From contig JAFEMH010002505.1 of the NCBI GenBank assembly GCA_022495995.1, positions 1 through 64,000 on the forward strand: a stretch of 64,000 nt of DNA. Direction: 5' to 3'. Position 1 is the first letter of the stretch; each line of letters begins with the position of its first letter. This document shows, piece after piece, positions 32,860 to 45,732 of this stretch. The notes under the pieces are model-generated. The model was not told the origin of the DNA and made no database searches. It saw only the letters and a program-made list of their open reading frames with translations. Both the position numbers and the translations under genes were made by a program. Source of the stretch: Adenophora triphylla var. japonica (taxonomy: Eukaryota; Streptophyta; Magnoliopsida; Asterales; Campanulaceae).

Positions 32860-33560
32860 CTTTACGCGCACTGCACAAGGAGTGCCAGCATTAGTTAGAA
32901 AGAGTGTCAGCATTAGTTAGAATGAGTGGCAGCACATGTACTTGACACTCAAAAATACTAATACTGACATTAACGGTATAGCCAACATTACTCGAAAGGA
33001 GTGTCAGCACATATACTTAATACTCAAAAACACTAACATTGCATTAAACTGGTATATCCAACATTAGTTACAAACAGTGTCGGTGTATGTGTTTTACTAT
33101 TAACAATGATTGTGTTATTGTGAACGTTCGCGAAAACTGACATAACTTTTGACTATTAATGAACCACGAATCGGACATCATATCAAATTAAAGGAAATTA
33201 TAAGACCTACAAAAGTCACCGAGATTTGTTTCGTGTTACAGGATTTATAAAATTCAAAATACGTCATTTATACCCTCAAACGGGTCTTTAAATTTTTTGT
33301 AAATTTTGTTATTGTGTGCTAAAATATGTGTTTTGATTATTGTCATCACAAGTGTTCAAGAGTCGTGTCAGCATATGCATGAAAGAATGTCAGTGTTAAT
33401 TTAAGTAGTGTCAGTAACAGAGTTAACAACTGTTAGCTTCATTGATAATCTACAGTATTTTCGAAAATGTCACTACACAGGTTGTTTGAAAAACGTCAGT
33501 TAATTACAAAAATATCAACCAACTTATGATTTAAAAACATATTTTTCATAACCATATAGA
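32860..33560. repeat. Dispersed GTGTCAGCA/GTGCCAGCA minisatellite, copy 1
   Basis: GAGTGYCAGCATTAGTTAGAA and related phrases recur at 32880, 32906, 32926, 32999, 33075, 33365 and 33405 with irregular spacing. The right part (CGTCAGTTAATTACAAAAAT) matches the same family at 49936-50600. Confidence 0.65.
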
Positions 33561-34167
33561 AAACGGGGTCAAAAAAATTCACATACAAGGTATTTTGGTT
33601 GTCACTTGAGGTCGTGCCTCGTGGTGGTGAAAGCCAACACTAGCTGATTAGAGTCATTTGACCCCTTATTTATGAAGTTGTGTCATTTACTGAAACTAAA
33701 TTTTTAGAAAACAAATTTGATAACTACAACATAATAATTTGTTGCAATTGTGACTGTCTTTAATTATTATTTTTTTTTAATTATTATTCAAAAAATTAAG
33801 TTTCAACTAAAATGAAATTGTGATTTGATTTGGTTAAGCTAAAACTCTTGATTCACTAAAAATGAAGTATCATAATAAAATGATCTGTGATAATCTTATG
33901 GATAAAAACATGATTTGGTGAATTATGAACATGAAATTTGGGACCTCAAAATGTCATCGATCGTACCCTATTCTGAAAAGTGAAATAGCCTTTCCTTTTG
34001 GGAAACAGAAGAAGAACAATGTTTACTGTCCTCTCACGTGCATCATATCCTCTCCCCATAATTTCTCTTTTCCTTTTCCTTTTCTTCGTTAATTATTTCA
34101 CAAATTATAGCCTTCCCATTTCATATTAATCATCATAATGTTCCCTCCTTGTTGGTGTTAATATATA
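33561..34167. other. Intergenic, nothing recognised
   Basis: AT-rich DNA without an open frame of interest; TTTCCTTTTCCTTTTC pyrimidine tracts near 34070. Confidence 0.5.
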
Positions 34168-34448
34168 TTCCCTTCGTCTCATCCCGTTTGAAGCTTCACA
34201 TTTTATCTAAATGGATGTTTCTGTAAAAGCTTCACATTTCCTAAAATGAAAAAGGTTTATTAATATTCTATTATAACCACTAACTTTTCTCTCTCACACA
34301 TTTAAATTATGGGTCTCACTTGTCATATTCACTCACTTCTTTTCTCTCACAACCCTTTTCCCACTCCTATTATTTTTTAATATATATATTGCTTCCTTAA
34401 TTTACGTGTTTCACCAAAATAGTGAAGCATGGGCCGGGACGGAGGGAG
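34168..34448. mobile_element. Stowaway-type MITE, 281 bp
   Basis: Starts TTCCCTTCGTCTCATCCCG and ends GGGCCGGGACGGAGGGAG, flanked by TA. The interior carries the ACTCACTTCTTTTCTCTCAC phrase common to this family. Confidence 0.82.
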
Positions 34449-34473
34449 TATTAAAAGGAATGGAATATATATA

Positions 34474-34731
34474 CTCCCTCGTACCAATGCAATCTACTCA
34501 ATTACTGCACGAGAATTAAAAAAATTGTAGTTAAATAGATGATATAATTATGAAAAGTGAGGTACGAGAGAGAAAGTGTTGTTGAAAATAATAATTAAAT
34601 TGTTGTTGTGAGTATGACATTTGAGTCTCATTAATATAAAAACAATAAAATATTTTTATTTTAAGAAATGTGTAGTTTGTAATAGGACAACAAATAAAAA
34701 AAATTATATAATTTGTAATGGGACGATGGGA

Positions 34732-34732
<1 letters not shown>
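34474..34732. mobile_element. Stowaway-type MITE, 259 bp
   Basis: Starts CTCCCTCGTACCAATGCAAT and ends TTTGTAATGGGACGATGGGAG, flanked by TA. Its right end runs straight into a TA microsatellite. Confidence 0.8.

Positions 34733-34822
<90 letters not shown>
34733..34822. repeat. Compound (TA)n-(TG)n microsatellite
   Basis: About 62 bases of TA followed by about 27 bases of TG, directly abutting the MITE. Confidence 0.97.
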
Positions 34823-34823
<1 letters not shown>

Positions 34824-34957
34824 TGAATCAAGCAAAGAATTTTAAAATAGAGGGAGCTAACATATTGTTCTTTTGAAGAATAGCAACTTTCTGAATTACA
34901 CTTGAAGCCCTTACATATTAAAAAAAAAATGAGTTTGCACCTCTTAACTTACAAAAG

Positions 34958-34961
<4 letters not shown>

Positions 34962-35034
<73 letters not shown>
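34962..35034. repeat. (TA)n microsatellite
   Basis: About 73 bases of TA; the next MITE begins at its last TA. Confidence 0.97.
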
Positions 35035-35035
<1 letters not shown>

Positions 35036-35275
35036 TCCCTCCGTCCCACAATTTTAGGGACTTTTGGGTTTTCGAGAAAAATTAAGGAGGAAATATTATA
35101 TTGAAAGTGTTGTGAGTGTGGAAATAAAATAGGAGAGAGAATGAGTGGAGAGAATAGTAAATTATAATGGTGATGTGAGTATTAAAATAATGTAGGAGAG
35201 AGAATGAGTGGAGGGAATAGTAAAGATTCCTTTCCATTTTAGGAAATTTTCCTTATTATCATGGGACGGAGGGAG
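35035..35275. mobile_element. Stowaway-type MITE, 241 bp
   Basis: Starts CTCCCTCCGTCCCACAATTT and ends TATCATGGGACGGAGGGAG, flanked by TA. The phrase GGAGAGAATGAGTGGAG occurs twice inside. Confidence 0.88.
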
Positions 35276-36116
35276 TATAGATTTTTTAAAGTGAAACCAA
35301 CCTTCTGTTACTTTCACCAATCCTCACTTGAGCTCCATATGAATAGATTTTTTGGACCGTCCCTTCCAAAAGTGTTCCGTCTCTGAGGTTTAAGATGTTC
35401 TGTAACATTCGTAAAGCCAAGTCATCATGCTTTGAAATATTCATATAATCAGACCAAAGTAAAAAAGCAAAAGTGTACTCTAGTTATCTTAGTGTACACT
35501 AGTTAATTAGCTAGTGTTTTAAAAATTAGACGTTGTTCAATATTATTTTTTCAAAATCCTTTCTTCAGGGATCTAGTTTGAATCGTCTCGTCAAGACAAA
35601 AAAATCAGTGTTTTTGAAATTTTTTTTCGACTTATAGATATTGAGATATTTTATTTTGAAATTTGAGGGGGATTTAGTTCACAATAATTACGAAAATGCC
35701 ACCCCCTCTATCTTTTTTCTTTTAATCTGGAGCATTGATGTGTTTTCAACTATATGAAAGATAAGTTTAAATCCACCTTATTAATGCAAGAAAGTATAGG
35801 CTATGGGAAAAAAAAAAAAAAAAAGCAAAGGCCACGGCACATGTTAACGATGGCCTATCTCCAAGATGCAAGGTAGTTTTCTCGCACGTTTTCACTTATC
35901 TCATTCTACATTGTCGACTAAAAGGTGATCCAAGTGGTCCATAGGTTGCAAAATGATTCCTTATTTCCCCGCCCCCTTTCTCACCATGATAATTTCTTCT
36001 AAAGTGAATATACTTGATTATTGCCATGCATGTTTAATTTGTTCTCAAATGCGATGTAAAGATATATCAAGTCGATCATTAAAGTCACGTCGACAGTATG
36101 ATGCATTTAAAAAGTC
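35276..36116. other. Intergenic left flank of the copia element
   Basis: No gene seen. A poly-A run lies at 35810-35825. The frame 35953-36141 is short and runs into the LTR, so it is not counted. Confidence 0.5.
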
Positions 36117-36121
36117 CTTTC

Positions 36122-36888
36122 TGAAAGTTTCGTGTAGCTAGGAAACTTGGATCACGCAATAGGCAAAGGATGTGAGTACAGATGTGTCTCACAACTGTCC
36201 ACACATTCACAGATAATGCAGCGGAATAAAACAATTAAATGTAAATAAAATGCAATAACTCAAGAGTTATATACGCTTACTGATCTGTGTGATCAGCAAA
36301 CTAGGCTTACGCCCAAAAACCTTTCACTATAAAAACTTTTGTTTCTTACAAAAACAAATAAGTGAAAAACTAAAAATATGAAAATACTAAACAAGTTCTA
36401 ATCACCTTCTATGATATGAACAACTCCCCTTTCCCAAGTAGGACTTATTCAATCAGAAGTAAAACAAGAGAACTTTATGAAAACCTAGATGTGAGTTACG
36501 GATGTAAGCTCACAACCTAAACACAACTCAATCGAATGCTATGAAGTAAGTGTATTTTTCTCTCTAAAAACCTTAGCTTCTCTTTGTGCTGAATGCCTTG
36601 TATTTATAGAGCACCATTGAGAAGATCTTCATGCAATCGACCTCTTCCTTTGTGAGATTCCTTTTCCTATATGAAAACATATAACACACTCACAAGGAAA
36701 TCAAATATTAGTAGGTTAGTCCTAATATAAAACTATGTACATAAATAAAAGATATTTACATAATTACAATCTCTTAATAAAAGTAAGATACTTATAAATC
36801 TCCATGAAAGTCCCAAAATCTTCTTACCATATAGAAGTCTTTTGAAATAAGGAAACATAATTATGTTCCCATAAAACTCACGTTTTCA
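36122..36888 (-). repeat. 3' LTR of the Sirevirus-type element
   Basis: Starts TGAAAGTTTCGTG and ends ACGTTTTCA on the + strand, with TG..CA ends. A TATA-like TTTATAGAGC lies inside, near 36604. Confidence 0.95.
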
Positions 36889-37290
36889 ATCTCCCCCTAT
36901 TTTGGACTTTCTGGTCAAAACCATAGATTTATAATATTATGACCACAGAATATAGAAAAACATAACTCCCCCTGAATGGATGTGTGTCCAGATGTGTATA
37001 CACATCCACACATAAAAACTGCAAAACATAATTAGAACAGAATACTAGCAGTTCATTAAGCAAAAGCAAAAAGCAAAAACCATTCAGAAATATCCTAATT
37101 TAAGCTATTACAAACCATTGTTTAGAAACTAAAAAACAGAAAATTAAAATTGTCTTTAAAAACCATCAATTCAAAAAACTTTTCTCCCCCTAAGTTAAAG
37201 TTCCCAGCCCCTCCAACTAGTAGCAGACACAGCAGTGTTCCAAACTTTATCTCCTCCAAAAGCGGCCGGCGGCATCTCCCCCTTTTTGAG
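36889..37290 (-). promoter_or_regulatory. Multiplied polypurine tracts upstream of the 3' LTR
   Basis: On the minus strand AGGGGGAG-type tracts occur at about 36889-36900 (touching the LTR), 36964-36976, 37181-37193 and 37273-37287, each seen as CTCCCCCT on the + strand. Multiplied polypurine tracts are a described hallmark of Sireviruses; only the copy next to the LTR would define its end. Confidence 0.75.
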
Positions 37291-39396
37291 CGTAAAGTGA
37301 AGCATGCCATTTGAGAAGATTATCCTTAAGTGCTTTAAGGTTGTTGGCGTAGGCAGTGGAGGCTTGAGCTTGAGCTTCGGCAAAGACTGGCAATCTCAAA
37401 GCATCTAAATCCTTCATCCGAACATCAAATGGAGCTACTGTGGGTTCGGATGTATCCACATCTGGCATAGTAATTTCGGGAGAGGTACCGCGGGGAGATC
37501 AACATGCCTTTGCTTAGGGTCTAACAGAGTTTTGGATTCCTTAAATAAGGCAAAATTATCAACTCTTTCTTCTCCTTTTTCAGCCTTTACCCCATTGGCA
37601 ATGAGAATTTGGGATATCAAGGAAGGGTAAGGTAAAGACCATTTCTTGGAAGGAGACTCTCCATAATCACAAATTTTCCTAAAGATAAATTCCCCAAAAT
37701 TAATGTGCCTCTTAATTCCCAATCTATACAGAAGATCAGCTTGCACCCTAGTGACAGAGGTTTTGTTATTTGAGGGGCAAAGATTGGCAACTAAGATAGA
37801 GTGGAGAAAACAGTAAAGGGAGGATAAAGAGCCACTCCCTAAATCTTTAGGCTTTACTGGCCAAGAGGTTACCTTGCCATGGGTAATTGCAGACACAAGA
37901 TCATCATCCTCAATAGAAACCACATCATCCAAATGATCATACAACCCAAGAAAATCATTGATGATAGACGGGGTAAAAGGAACAAATACTCCTCTAACAT
38001 AAACACCAGGAGAATGAGGATAAGATTTATCTAATCCCTTAGGCAGATTTGCATAGAACTCATAAACCAATTTGGGGTAGAAGGGAAGGGGATGGTCCAC
38101 AGTCAAGAATAATCCTCTTTCCTCAAAAAACTTGTCCATACCAAGCTTAGCAAAAATCTCCCTATCCCTTTTCATCTCAACAACAAAGGCTTTGGATGAA
38201 ATTAAAGCAAACCTATCGTGACCTTTTTGGATAAAAACTTTTTGGAAAAGGGTTTGGGGTTAGAGACAGAGAAACGAGAAGATGACATACCCTGTTCGGC
38301 TTTCTTTCGAGTAGATGTGCGTCTAGATGTGGGCACATCCTTAGACACATCCTTCACAGGGAATGGAACAATAATGGGTTCAACCTCAGTGTCATCAGCA
38401 TCAGTGGAATCAATCTCTTGGTCTTCTTTTTCCTGATCAAGTTCTTCTCTTCCTAGCTTGTAGTTCTCATCCTGAGGCGGTATCATCATCATCGAACTTG
38501 AGTCGGTTTCATCATCAAAAGGCTCTAAGTCATTTGCGGCCATCTTTTTCTTACCCTTTAAATCCATTAAGATTTTAGCTAAGGGCTCTTCATCACTAAA
38601 GGATATAAAGTCCTCAACGGGACTAGAGACCAAGGGAAGCGAGAGGGCTCAACAACGGGAAGCGAGACAAATTATCCTTAGAAGGTGAAACAATAGTGGG
38701 GATAATGGGATCGAGATGAAATTATGGGAGAAATAGGAGCAATTGGCTCAACGGACTCTGCGTACGGGGAACAGTCTCAACGGGGATCAAAGGTTCAACA
38801 TGGGGAGTAACATCGAGAATAAGCGATTCAACAAGGGGAACAACCACGAAGGGGTAATAGCGGGACCACTAACGAGAGGAAGGGGAATAGATGATTTAGC
38901 CCTAGTCACCGACAAGAGGAATTATTACCTCATCTTCTTCTTCTTCTTCAAGAACAATAGCAGTTGAAGATTTCCCGCCGGGTTTCGTTAGGTTCTTGGC
39001 TTTGTCGGACTCGACGGCTTGCGAACCTACCGGATCGACGAAGAGCACGGCGGGGCACGGGAGTTGAAGCCGAGACTTTGGGGGTTTTACTTGAGACAAC
39101 TTCCTCTTCTTAGTTGAAGAAGGTTCCTCGGCAATGGCGACATCCGATGGTGGGATCACCTGGAGAGGATGGAGCTTTAGGGTTTTCATCGGTTGAAACT
39201 TGGCCACAGGTTCCAATGACGGAGATTTGGGAGAAGAAGCATCCATTGTAGGATCAGACGAGGGTGATGGAGAGGAGAAATCCGCAAGAAACTTTGAGAT
39301 TACAGGGTTTAGGAGTATGGAATCCTCTCTCTTGGCTATTGAAATCGGAACAATGTCAAGAACATCTTCTTCTCTAATGTTCGAATGCTCGGCCAT
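37247..39396 (-). pseudogene. Additional ORF after pol (Sirevirus env-like position, Transposase_32-like domain)
   Basis: The frame starts with MAEHSNIREEDVLDIVPISI at 39396 and continues through blocks 39396-38902, 38633-38202, 38175-37435 and 37468-37247. The N-terminal third is Ser/Pro-rich and acidic with a KKRKLSQVKPPK basic patch and a Glu run. The block 38175-37435 (ERGLFLTVDHPLPFYPKLVY and following VRGVFVPFTPSIINDFLGL) resembles the plant-transposon domain filed as Transposase_32. No signal peptide or transmembrane helix was evident, so a true envelope function is doubtful. The breaks near 38900-38640 and 38200 disrupt it. A role in the element is unknown. Confidence 0.7.
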
Positions 39397-40521
39397 TTAA
39401 CAGAGTGATTTGGGTTGGTTGAACAGTGCAAAGAGAAATTAATGCAAAGTGTGTGAGATTGTGTGCAAAGAGGAGGAAGAACAAAGGGTTTTGTCAAGGT
39501 TTATGGGGGATGGGACGGATGTGAGGTATATTAAATACTCACAGCTCCCCCTTTCCTACTAAAATTAGGAATCCTTCTCCAAACAGGTTTAACATACCAC
39601 AAAATCCTTAGAAGTCCTCCAACGGCTAGAAACCTTTGAGGTTACTACACACAAGCACCTTCCAAGAAAATAAAGGATCAAAATAAATCAAGATTTTGTA
39701 AGATTTTTATGAAAACACAAATTACTTCGGCATATCTTTATTTTAAAACAGAATCCCAAAGAGATTTTCCAACCTTTTCAAACAAGGATTGATACACACC
39801 TTTTTCTTTCATAAAAGATATTGGAGATCAAAAACCTATATAATCAAAGAATGAATTAAGAGAGAAAATTAATTAGCTATTATATTTACAAAGCTCCTAT
39901 ATGTCCTAAAAAGTGCAATATGCCTAACATGATGCAAACACACAAGTGAAGGAAATATTCTCAGTTTATAGATGTGGCATAGGATGTGAGTCACAAATTG
40001 GGACACATTTAGATCACAAAAAGTCAATGAGCAATAATCCAATCTGCACAGCCTCTAGGATGCATCCACCAATTTTTGTTGTGGATTTTTGCAATGTGAG
40101 TAGCTTTCACTTTACTTGATCCCAAAGATAGCCCTTTTTCCAATGATCTTATCAAGTTTGACTTCAAGTTTTCTTATGAAAATCACTTGATCACAATGGT
40201 ATGGCTTCATACTAAGGGTGAAGCAGCTGTTTCTCACACAAATATATATATTATTTTTTCTTTTAGCACCCACTTGTGAAATACCTAGGAAGGTTATACC
40301 AAGTAATCAAAAGATTACATGGACAGGAAATACTCACAATTAAGTGATCAAAAATAATGTCAAAGATGAAGAAGACTCACAAGTGACCACACTGAGAAAT
40401 TTCGTGCTAATGCATGATATTTTTGGATTTTTCTTTTTATGATTTTTTTTTTTTTTTTTTTCGGTTAAACTAATCTACGAGATGTGTTAGAGGATGTGAG
40501 ACACATCCTGGTCTCACAACC
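39397..40521 (-). other. Non-coding gap between pol and the additional ORF
   Basis: About 1.1 kb without coding potential. It includes another polypurine-like tract (CAGCTCCCCCTTTCC, 39542) about 150 bases upstream of the ORF start, and a T-run of about 20 at 40442-40461. It may hold the promoter or splice site that expresses the downstream ORF. Confidence 0.55.
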
Positions 40522-43500
40522 TTAGATATCACACAAGCCAAGAGACTTCCTCAAGGAGGAAAATCTCTCCAAATCTAATGCCTTTGTAAATATATCGGCC
40601 CAATTGATTTTCGGTCCCAACAAATTCCGGACACACGGTTTTTGTTCTACAAGATCTCTAATGAAATGATGTCTAATATCAATGTGCTTTGTTCTAGAAT
40701 GTTGAACAGGATTTTTAGATATGTCCAAGGCACTTTTGTTATCACAAAAGCAGTCAAAACTTTGCTATTTAATCCATAATCTTTTAGCATTTGATTCATC
40801 CAAAGTAATTGTGTGCAGCAACTCCCAAGGGCAACATATTCGGCCTCGGCGGTGGACGAGGACACACAATTTTGTTTCCTACTATACCAAGACACAAGAT
40901 TATTTCCTAGGTAGAAACATCCACCGGTGGTACTCTTTCTATCATCACTATTTCCAGCCCAATCGGGAATCGGTGTACCCAACCAAATTGGTGTTTGTTT
41001 CTTTAGAGTAATGCGGACCTAGGTTCACGGTCCACTCACATACCTAATGATTCTTTTCAAGGCTTTAAGATGGGACACTTTAGGGTTGGCTTGGTATCTA
41101 GCACGAGACACACACTTGAACATAATGTCAGTCTACTTGCGGTGAGGTAAAGCAAACTTCCTATCATGCTTCTATAAAGGGTTTGATCAACACTCTCGCC
41201 ATCGAGAATCATGACTTAGTTTTGGGAAGATCCCATTGGGGTTCTTTGATGTGAAGAGTGTTCAATTTCAAACTTTTTCACAAGATTCTTGGCATACTTA
41301 GGCGTGAAATGAACATGCCATCTTTGAATTGCTTAATCTGTAAGCCTAAGAAAAAGTTCAACTCACCTACCATACTCATCTCAAATGTGGAAGTCATGCT
41401 ATCCACAAATTCAGCTAGCATTGGATCATAATTTGATCCAAACACAATGTCATCTACATAGATTTGTGCCACAAGAATTTCCTTCTTATTTCTCCTCACA
41501 AACAAGGTTTTGTCAACCTCACCTCTCTTGAATCCTAGTTGAAGCAAATGGTCAGTCAACCTACCATACCAAGCTCTAGGGGCTTGCTTTAGCCCATCTG
41601 AGCTTTCTTCGGTTATACACATGATTAGGATATTTGGAGTCCACAAAGCCTTTAGGTTGTTCAACATAGGCTTCCTCATTTAATATCCCATTTAAAAAGG
41701 CACTCTTGACATCCATTTGATGAAGAGTAATCTTGAGGTAACAAGCAATGGCTAACAAAAGCCTAATGGACTCAATTCTTGCAACAGAGCAAATGTCTCC
41801 TCAAAATCAATTCCCTCACCTTGAGTGTAAACTTGAGCAACTAACATAGCTTTATTTCTAGTTATCACACCTTGCTCATCCGTTTTGTTCTTGAAAATCC
41901 ATTTAGTTCCTATGACATTACCAAGTGAGGGTCTAGGAACAAGAGTCCATACCTCATTCTTTTCAAATTGAATTAATTCATCTTGCATAGCCATAATCCA
42001 ATCAGCATCTTTCAATGCTTCAGCAACATTCTTAGGTTCAATTTTTGAAACAAAACAACGAAACTTACACGGGAGTATCTTGAGGAGCAACTCCACAAAC
42101 CGGCCATCTTTCTATAATCAACTTTGTCCTTTTGTCTAGTTCTCACTTGAGCATGCACATCTCCCACAACTTGTGAAGTGGGGTGGTTTTTGGATTTTTG
42201 AAGGGATATCCTTTGACCTATCCACACACCCATTCACATTACCTTCGGAGCATCATCTGATCGAGAATCGGAGGAAGCTGTCCTCGATTACGGGAGTTTG
42301 AGTGGATGTGGGTGCAGAATGTGGGTTCGAGATGTGGAGCGAGATGTGTCCACATCCTTGGTTACATCCTTATCGGGTTCAACATTTTTATCGGCCTTTG
42401 GAAGCTTCTTTTGATTTTTCGGCTTTGTTTCTTCATCCTTCCGAGTCCGGCCAAGCAACTGAAACATCATCCTCGGCGATCTTGAGGTTAAGATCAAGTG
42501 AGTCATCAAATTTAACATTAGCGAGATTCCATAATGGTCTTAGTTTTGAGATTGAAAACTACGTAAGCTCTACTTGTTTGTGGAATAGCCCATGAAAATT
42601 GCTTTGTCACTCTTTGAATCAAACTTGGACGGTATTCTCTATCATTGAGAATATAACAAACACAACCAAACACATGAAAATATTTTACGGTTGGTTTCTT
42701 TCCAAGGAGGATTTGATATGGGGTGACGGTGCTACCAATCCTTAGGAACACCCTATTGCCAATGTGGCAAGCGGTGTTTAAAGCTTCGCCCAAAATTTCT
42801 TGGACAAGTTCTTGGAACTTAGCATGACCCTAGCCATTTCTTGCAAGGTTCTATTCTTTCTTTCAGCAATTCCATTTTCTTTGTGGGGTGATTGGTGCGA
42901 GAAAACTCATGAGTGATTCCCTTAGAATTGCAAAAATTGGTGAACATTTGATTCTCATATTCGGTGCCATGGTCGGACCTAATCCTCACAGTCTTAAGAC
43001 CATAAAGATTTCTAACTCTTTTGTACCAATTCTTGAATTCTCCAATTGTTTCGACTTTTCTCTTAAGAACATTACCCAAGTGTACCTAGAATAATCATCA
43101 ACACACACAAAGGCATACTTTTTCCTACCAAAGCTTTCTACTTCAATAGGTCCCATTAAATCGGTGTGAATCATCTCCAAACATCTAGTTGTGGAGCATT
43201 GTTGGACCTTTTTATGTGATGCTTTTGTTTGTTTTCCCTTTTGACATGAACCACGAGACATCGGGGTTCTTGAAGTTCGGTTTAGGGAGGTCTTTAATGG
43301 CTTCAAACTTTTGAAGTTCTTCCGAGTTCTACGGCTAGCATGCCCTAATTTTTGGTGCCACGAGATTGACATCATTAGCTTTTGAGCTTAGGCAAGAAAG
43401 ATTGTCACCAAATTGGTAACAATTATCGCGAGATCTAGGACCGGTAAACACACATTTATTATCCTTATCAAACACTTCACACAAGTGCTTATCAAACTTC

Positions 43501-44280
43501 ACAAATAGGTCATCATCACACGGTTGGTGATGCTTATTAGGTTGGCTTTCAAGCCTTCCACATGGTACACATTGTGCAATTTTGGGAGACCCTTAACATC
43601 CGGGGTTCCTTTCCCAATAATCTTTCCTTGAGCACCTCCACCAAAATTTACTTTCCCTCCATTTATTACTTCATAGTCAAGAAGAATTTGCTTGGTTTCC
43701 AGTCATGTGCCTAGAGCACCCACTATCAAAATACCAAGAGCCGAGAGACGGTACTCTTGAGGGAAGAGTAGACAACATTGCAGGTGGTAATTGGTTTGGC
43801 TACCCATTTGTTTAACAGTTTTCTTTTTGGGTTGCGAGAGGTCTCGGATTATTTGGATGTGTGTTAGGATGTGCATACATCTTCTCACACATCTGAGGCT
43901 GTTTGAAATTACCAGATTTTTTATCTGCCTTGAGTTTGTAATGAAGGGCCTAATGTGACCGGGAGCTAGGCAGTAATGGCAAATATAATGCCTCTTCCTT
44001 GGTCTCTTCTCACTCAGAATGACTTTTTCTTTAAAAGCTTGTTTTTTCATACTTTTAGAGGTAGAAGCCTCACATCCCTCCTTTACAAAATTATTTTCAA
44101 AACCTATACCAATTTTGTCACGTTGACCCATAGAAAAAGCTTCTTCCATTTTCATTTTACTTTTGTTTAACTTAGTAAAAGTATTATCAGCTTTTTCACA
44201 TTCATTCTTGAATTTTTCAAGGTCAACTTCTCTTTTGGTCACAAGGACTTCTAGTCTTGCAATGGTATCTTTTTTGAGCA
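40522..44280 (-). pseudogene. Copia pol remnant: protease, integrase, reverse transcriptase, RNase H
   Basis: Reading right to left: a coiled-coil Lys/Glu-rich part with a CHYCLAPGH zinc-knuckle-like motif near 43970. Then the copia protease block SWYFDSGCSRHMTGN (about 43690-43745). Integrase follows, with the H.KLGHAS zinc-binding start (about 43360), the first catalytic Asp in HTDLMGP, and the second in IRSDHGTEYEN (about 42960). Reverse transcriptase has KWIFKNKTDEQG (about 41880), QAPRAWYGRL and the active site YVDD at 41449-41460. RNase H has DRKSTTGGCF and STAEAEY (about 40840-40930), ending at 40522. At least seven frame changes separate these blocks, so no polyprotein can be made. 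Order PR-INT-RT-RH is diagnostic of copia. Confidence 0.9.
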
Positions 44281-45671
44281 TCATTTTCTTTTGAAAGTAC
44301 AGCTTTTCATCTTCACAAGCGACAATTTATCAGAGAGAGATTTGTTTACCTTAACAAGTACCTCAATTTTGTCCAATCTTTTCATCCAATCTGTATGGAG
44401 CTCCTTGTATGTGGCAAAGAGTTCCTCATAGGGAATGTCTCTTTCTTCATCTTCATCATCTGACTCTCCTTTCACAGAGAAAAGGTTCGGCTCACCGGTT
44501 CGAGATGTGACACCGATGTGTACAACTGGCCCGAGCCCACATCCAAGGGATTTTCGGGAGTATATTCTTCTATATACGCGAGAAAAAGCATTAAACACAG
44601 AATGGCAATTTAAGACAGACATGTTAGCCACTTCTTCTTCCTCATCCTCACGTCACTAAGGGTAGCCATTAAGCTCATCCCCTTCTTTTTAAGTGTGTTA
44701 GCACACTCATTGGCATAATGACCAAAGCCACGACATGCCCTACATTGGACTGATTCGAGATGATTTATTTTCAAAACTTGGTTTCTTGAATCCGGTGTCG
44801 GTGCTAGGTTTGGGCTTTTCAGCGATCGGAAGTAGGTCTATTGGGGAATTTGCTTATTCTTCTATTTTTTAGTATAGAACTGAATTTCTTTGAAATAAAA
44901 GCTACATCCTCATCTTCAAGATTAGACTTGTCAATTTCGAGAGGATAATTCCACAAGCTCCTTTGGTAGAGCGGCGGCACTTTTAAGGGCAAGGCTGTGT
45001 GTTTTGTTCTTCTTCTGAGCCTCAAGGTTAAGCTCAAATACGGTCAAGATTCCTATGATAGTGTCAAGACCTACGGTGTTTGTGTCCTTTGTTTCTTCAA
45101 TCACGGCTACTTTAATGTTAAACCTCTCGAGCAAGGTCCTTAGAATTTTACTAACAAGTCTTGCATTGGAGATAGATTCTCCTAGACTTGTGCATTCATT
45201 TGAAATCTCATGAATCTTAGCGGCATATGACACAATATCCTCGGTTTCTTCCATTCGAAGTAACTCAAACCTATCCATTAAAATTCTAAGCCTGGTAGCC
45301 TTCACACTTGGTGCTCCCTCACATTGAGTTTGCAAAATATCCCAAGCAGTTTTGGCTATACTCTCATTTGTTATAAGCTTGTACATATTCCCAGAAACAT
45401 GGCTGGAAATAGCACCCATGGCTTTTGAATTGTAATTTGCAGCTTGTATTTCATCAAGAGTCCATTGTTCTTCATGTTTTCTTTCAAAGAAGGACTCACC
45501 AACACCAGAAGATGGCTTTTTCTCCACAGTAGGAGGTTGCCATGCAACAAGAATGCACATCCAAGCTCTTTCATCAATACTTTTGATGTAATTTCGCATC
45601 TTAGACTTCCAAAGAGAATAATTTGTGCCATCCAAGACAGGAGGCCTATTTTGGTTATTTTGGCATTCCAT
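44281..45671 (-). pseudogene. Copia gag remnant
   Basis: The frame starts MECQNNQNRPPVLDGTNYSL at 45671, the typical N-terminus of copia gag (DUF4219/UBN2 type), and stays open to about 44931 with WDILQTQCEGA- and FELLRMEETEDIVSY-like segments. A frameshift follows. In another phase, about 44665-44750 encodes a CCHC knuckle of the form CRACRGFGHYANEC. A further block (44281-44631) is an acidic coiled coil. The protein would form the particle and bind RNA. Breaks near 44940, 44820 and 44640 disrupt it. Confidence 0.85.
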
Positions 45672-45718
45672 AATGACTACACTTTCTGGATCAACACTCA
45701 GTAATATTTCGAGAGTTG

Positions 45719-45732
45719 GCTCTGATACCAAT
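45719..45732 (-). promoter_or_regulatory. Primer-binding site of the Sirevirus-type element
   Basis: GGCTCTGATACCAATT on the + strand is the reverse complement of TTGGTATCAGAGCC, the initiator tRNA-Met primer site used by most copia elements. It lies directly inside the right LTR. Confidence 0.9.
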
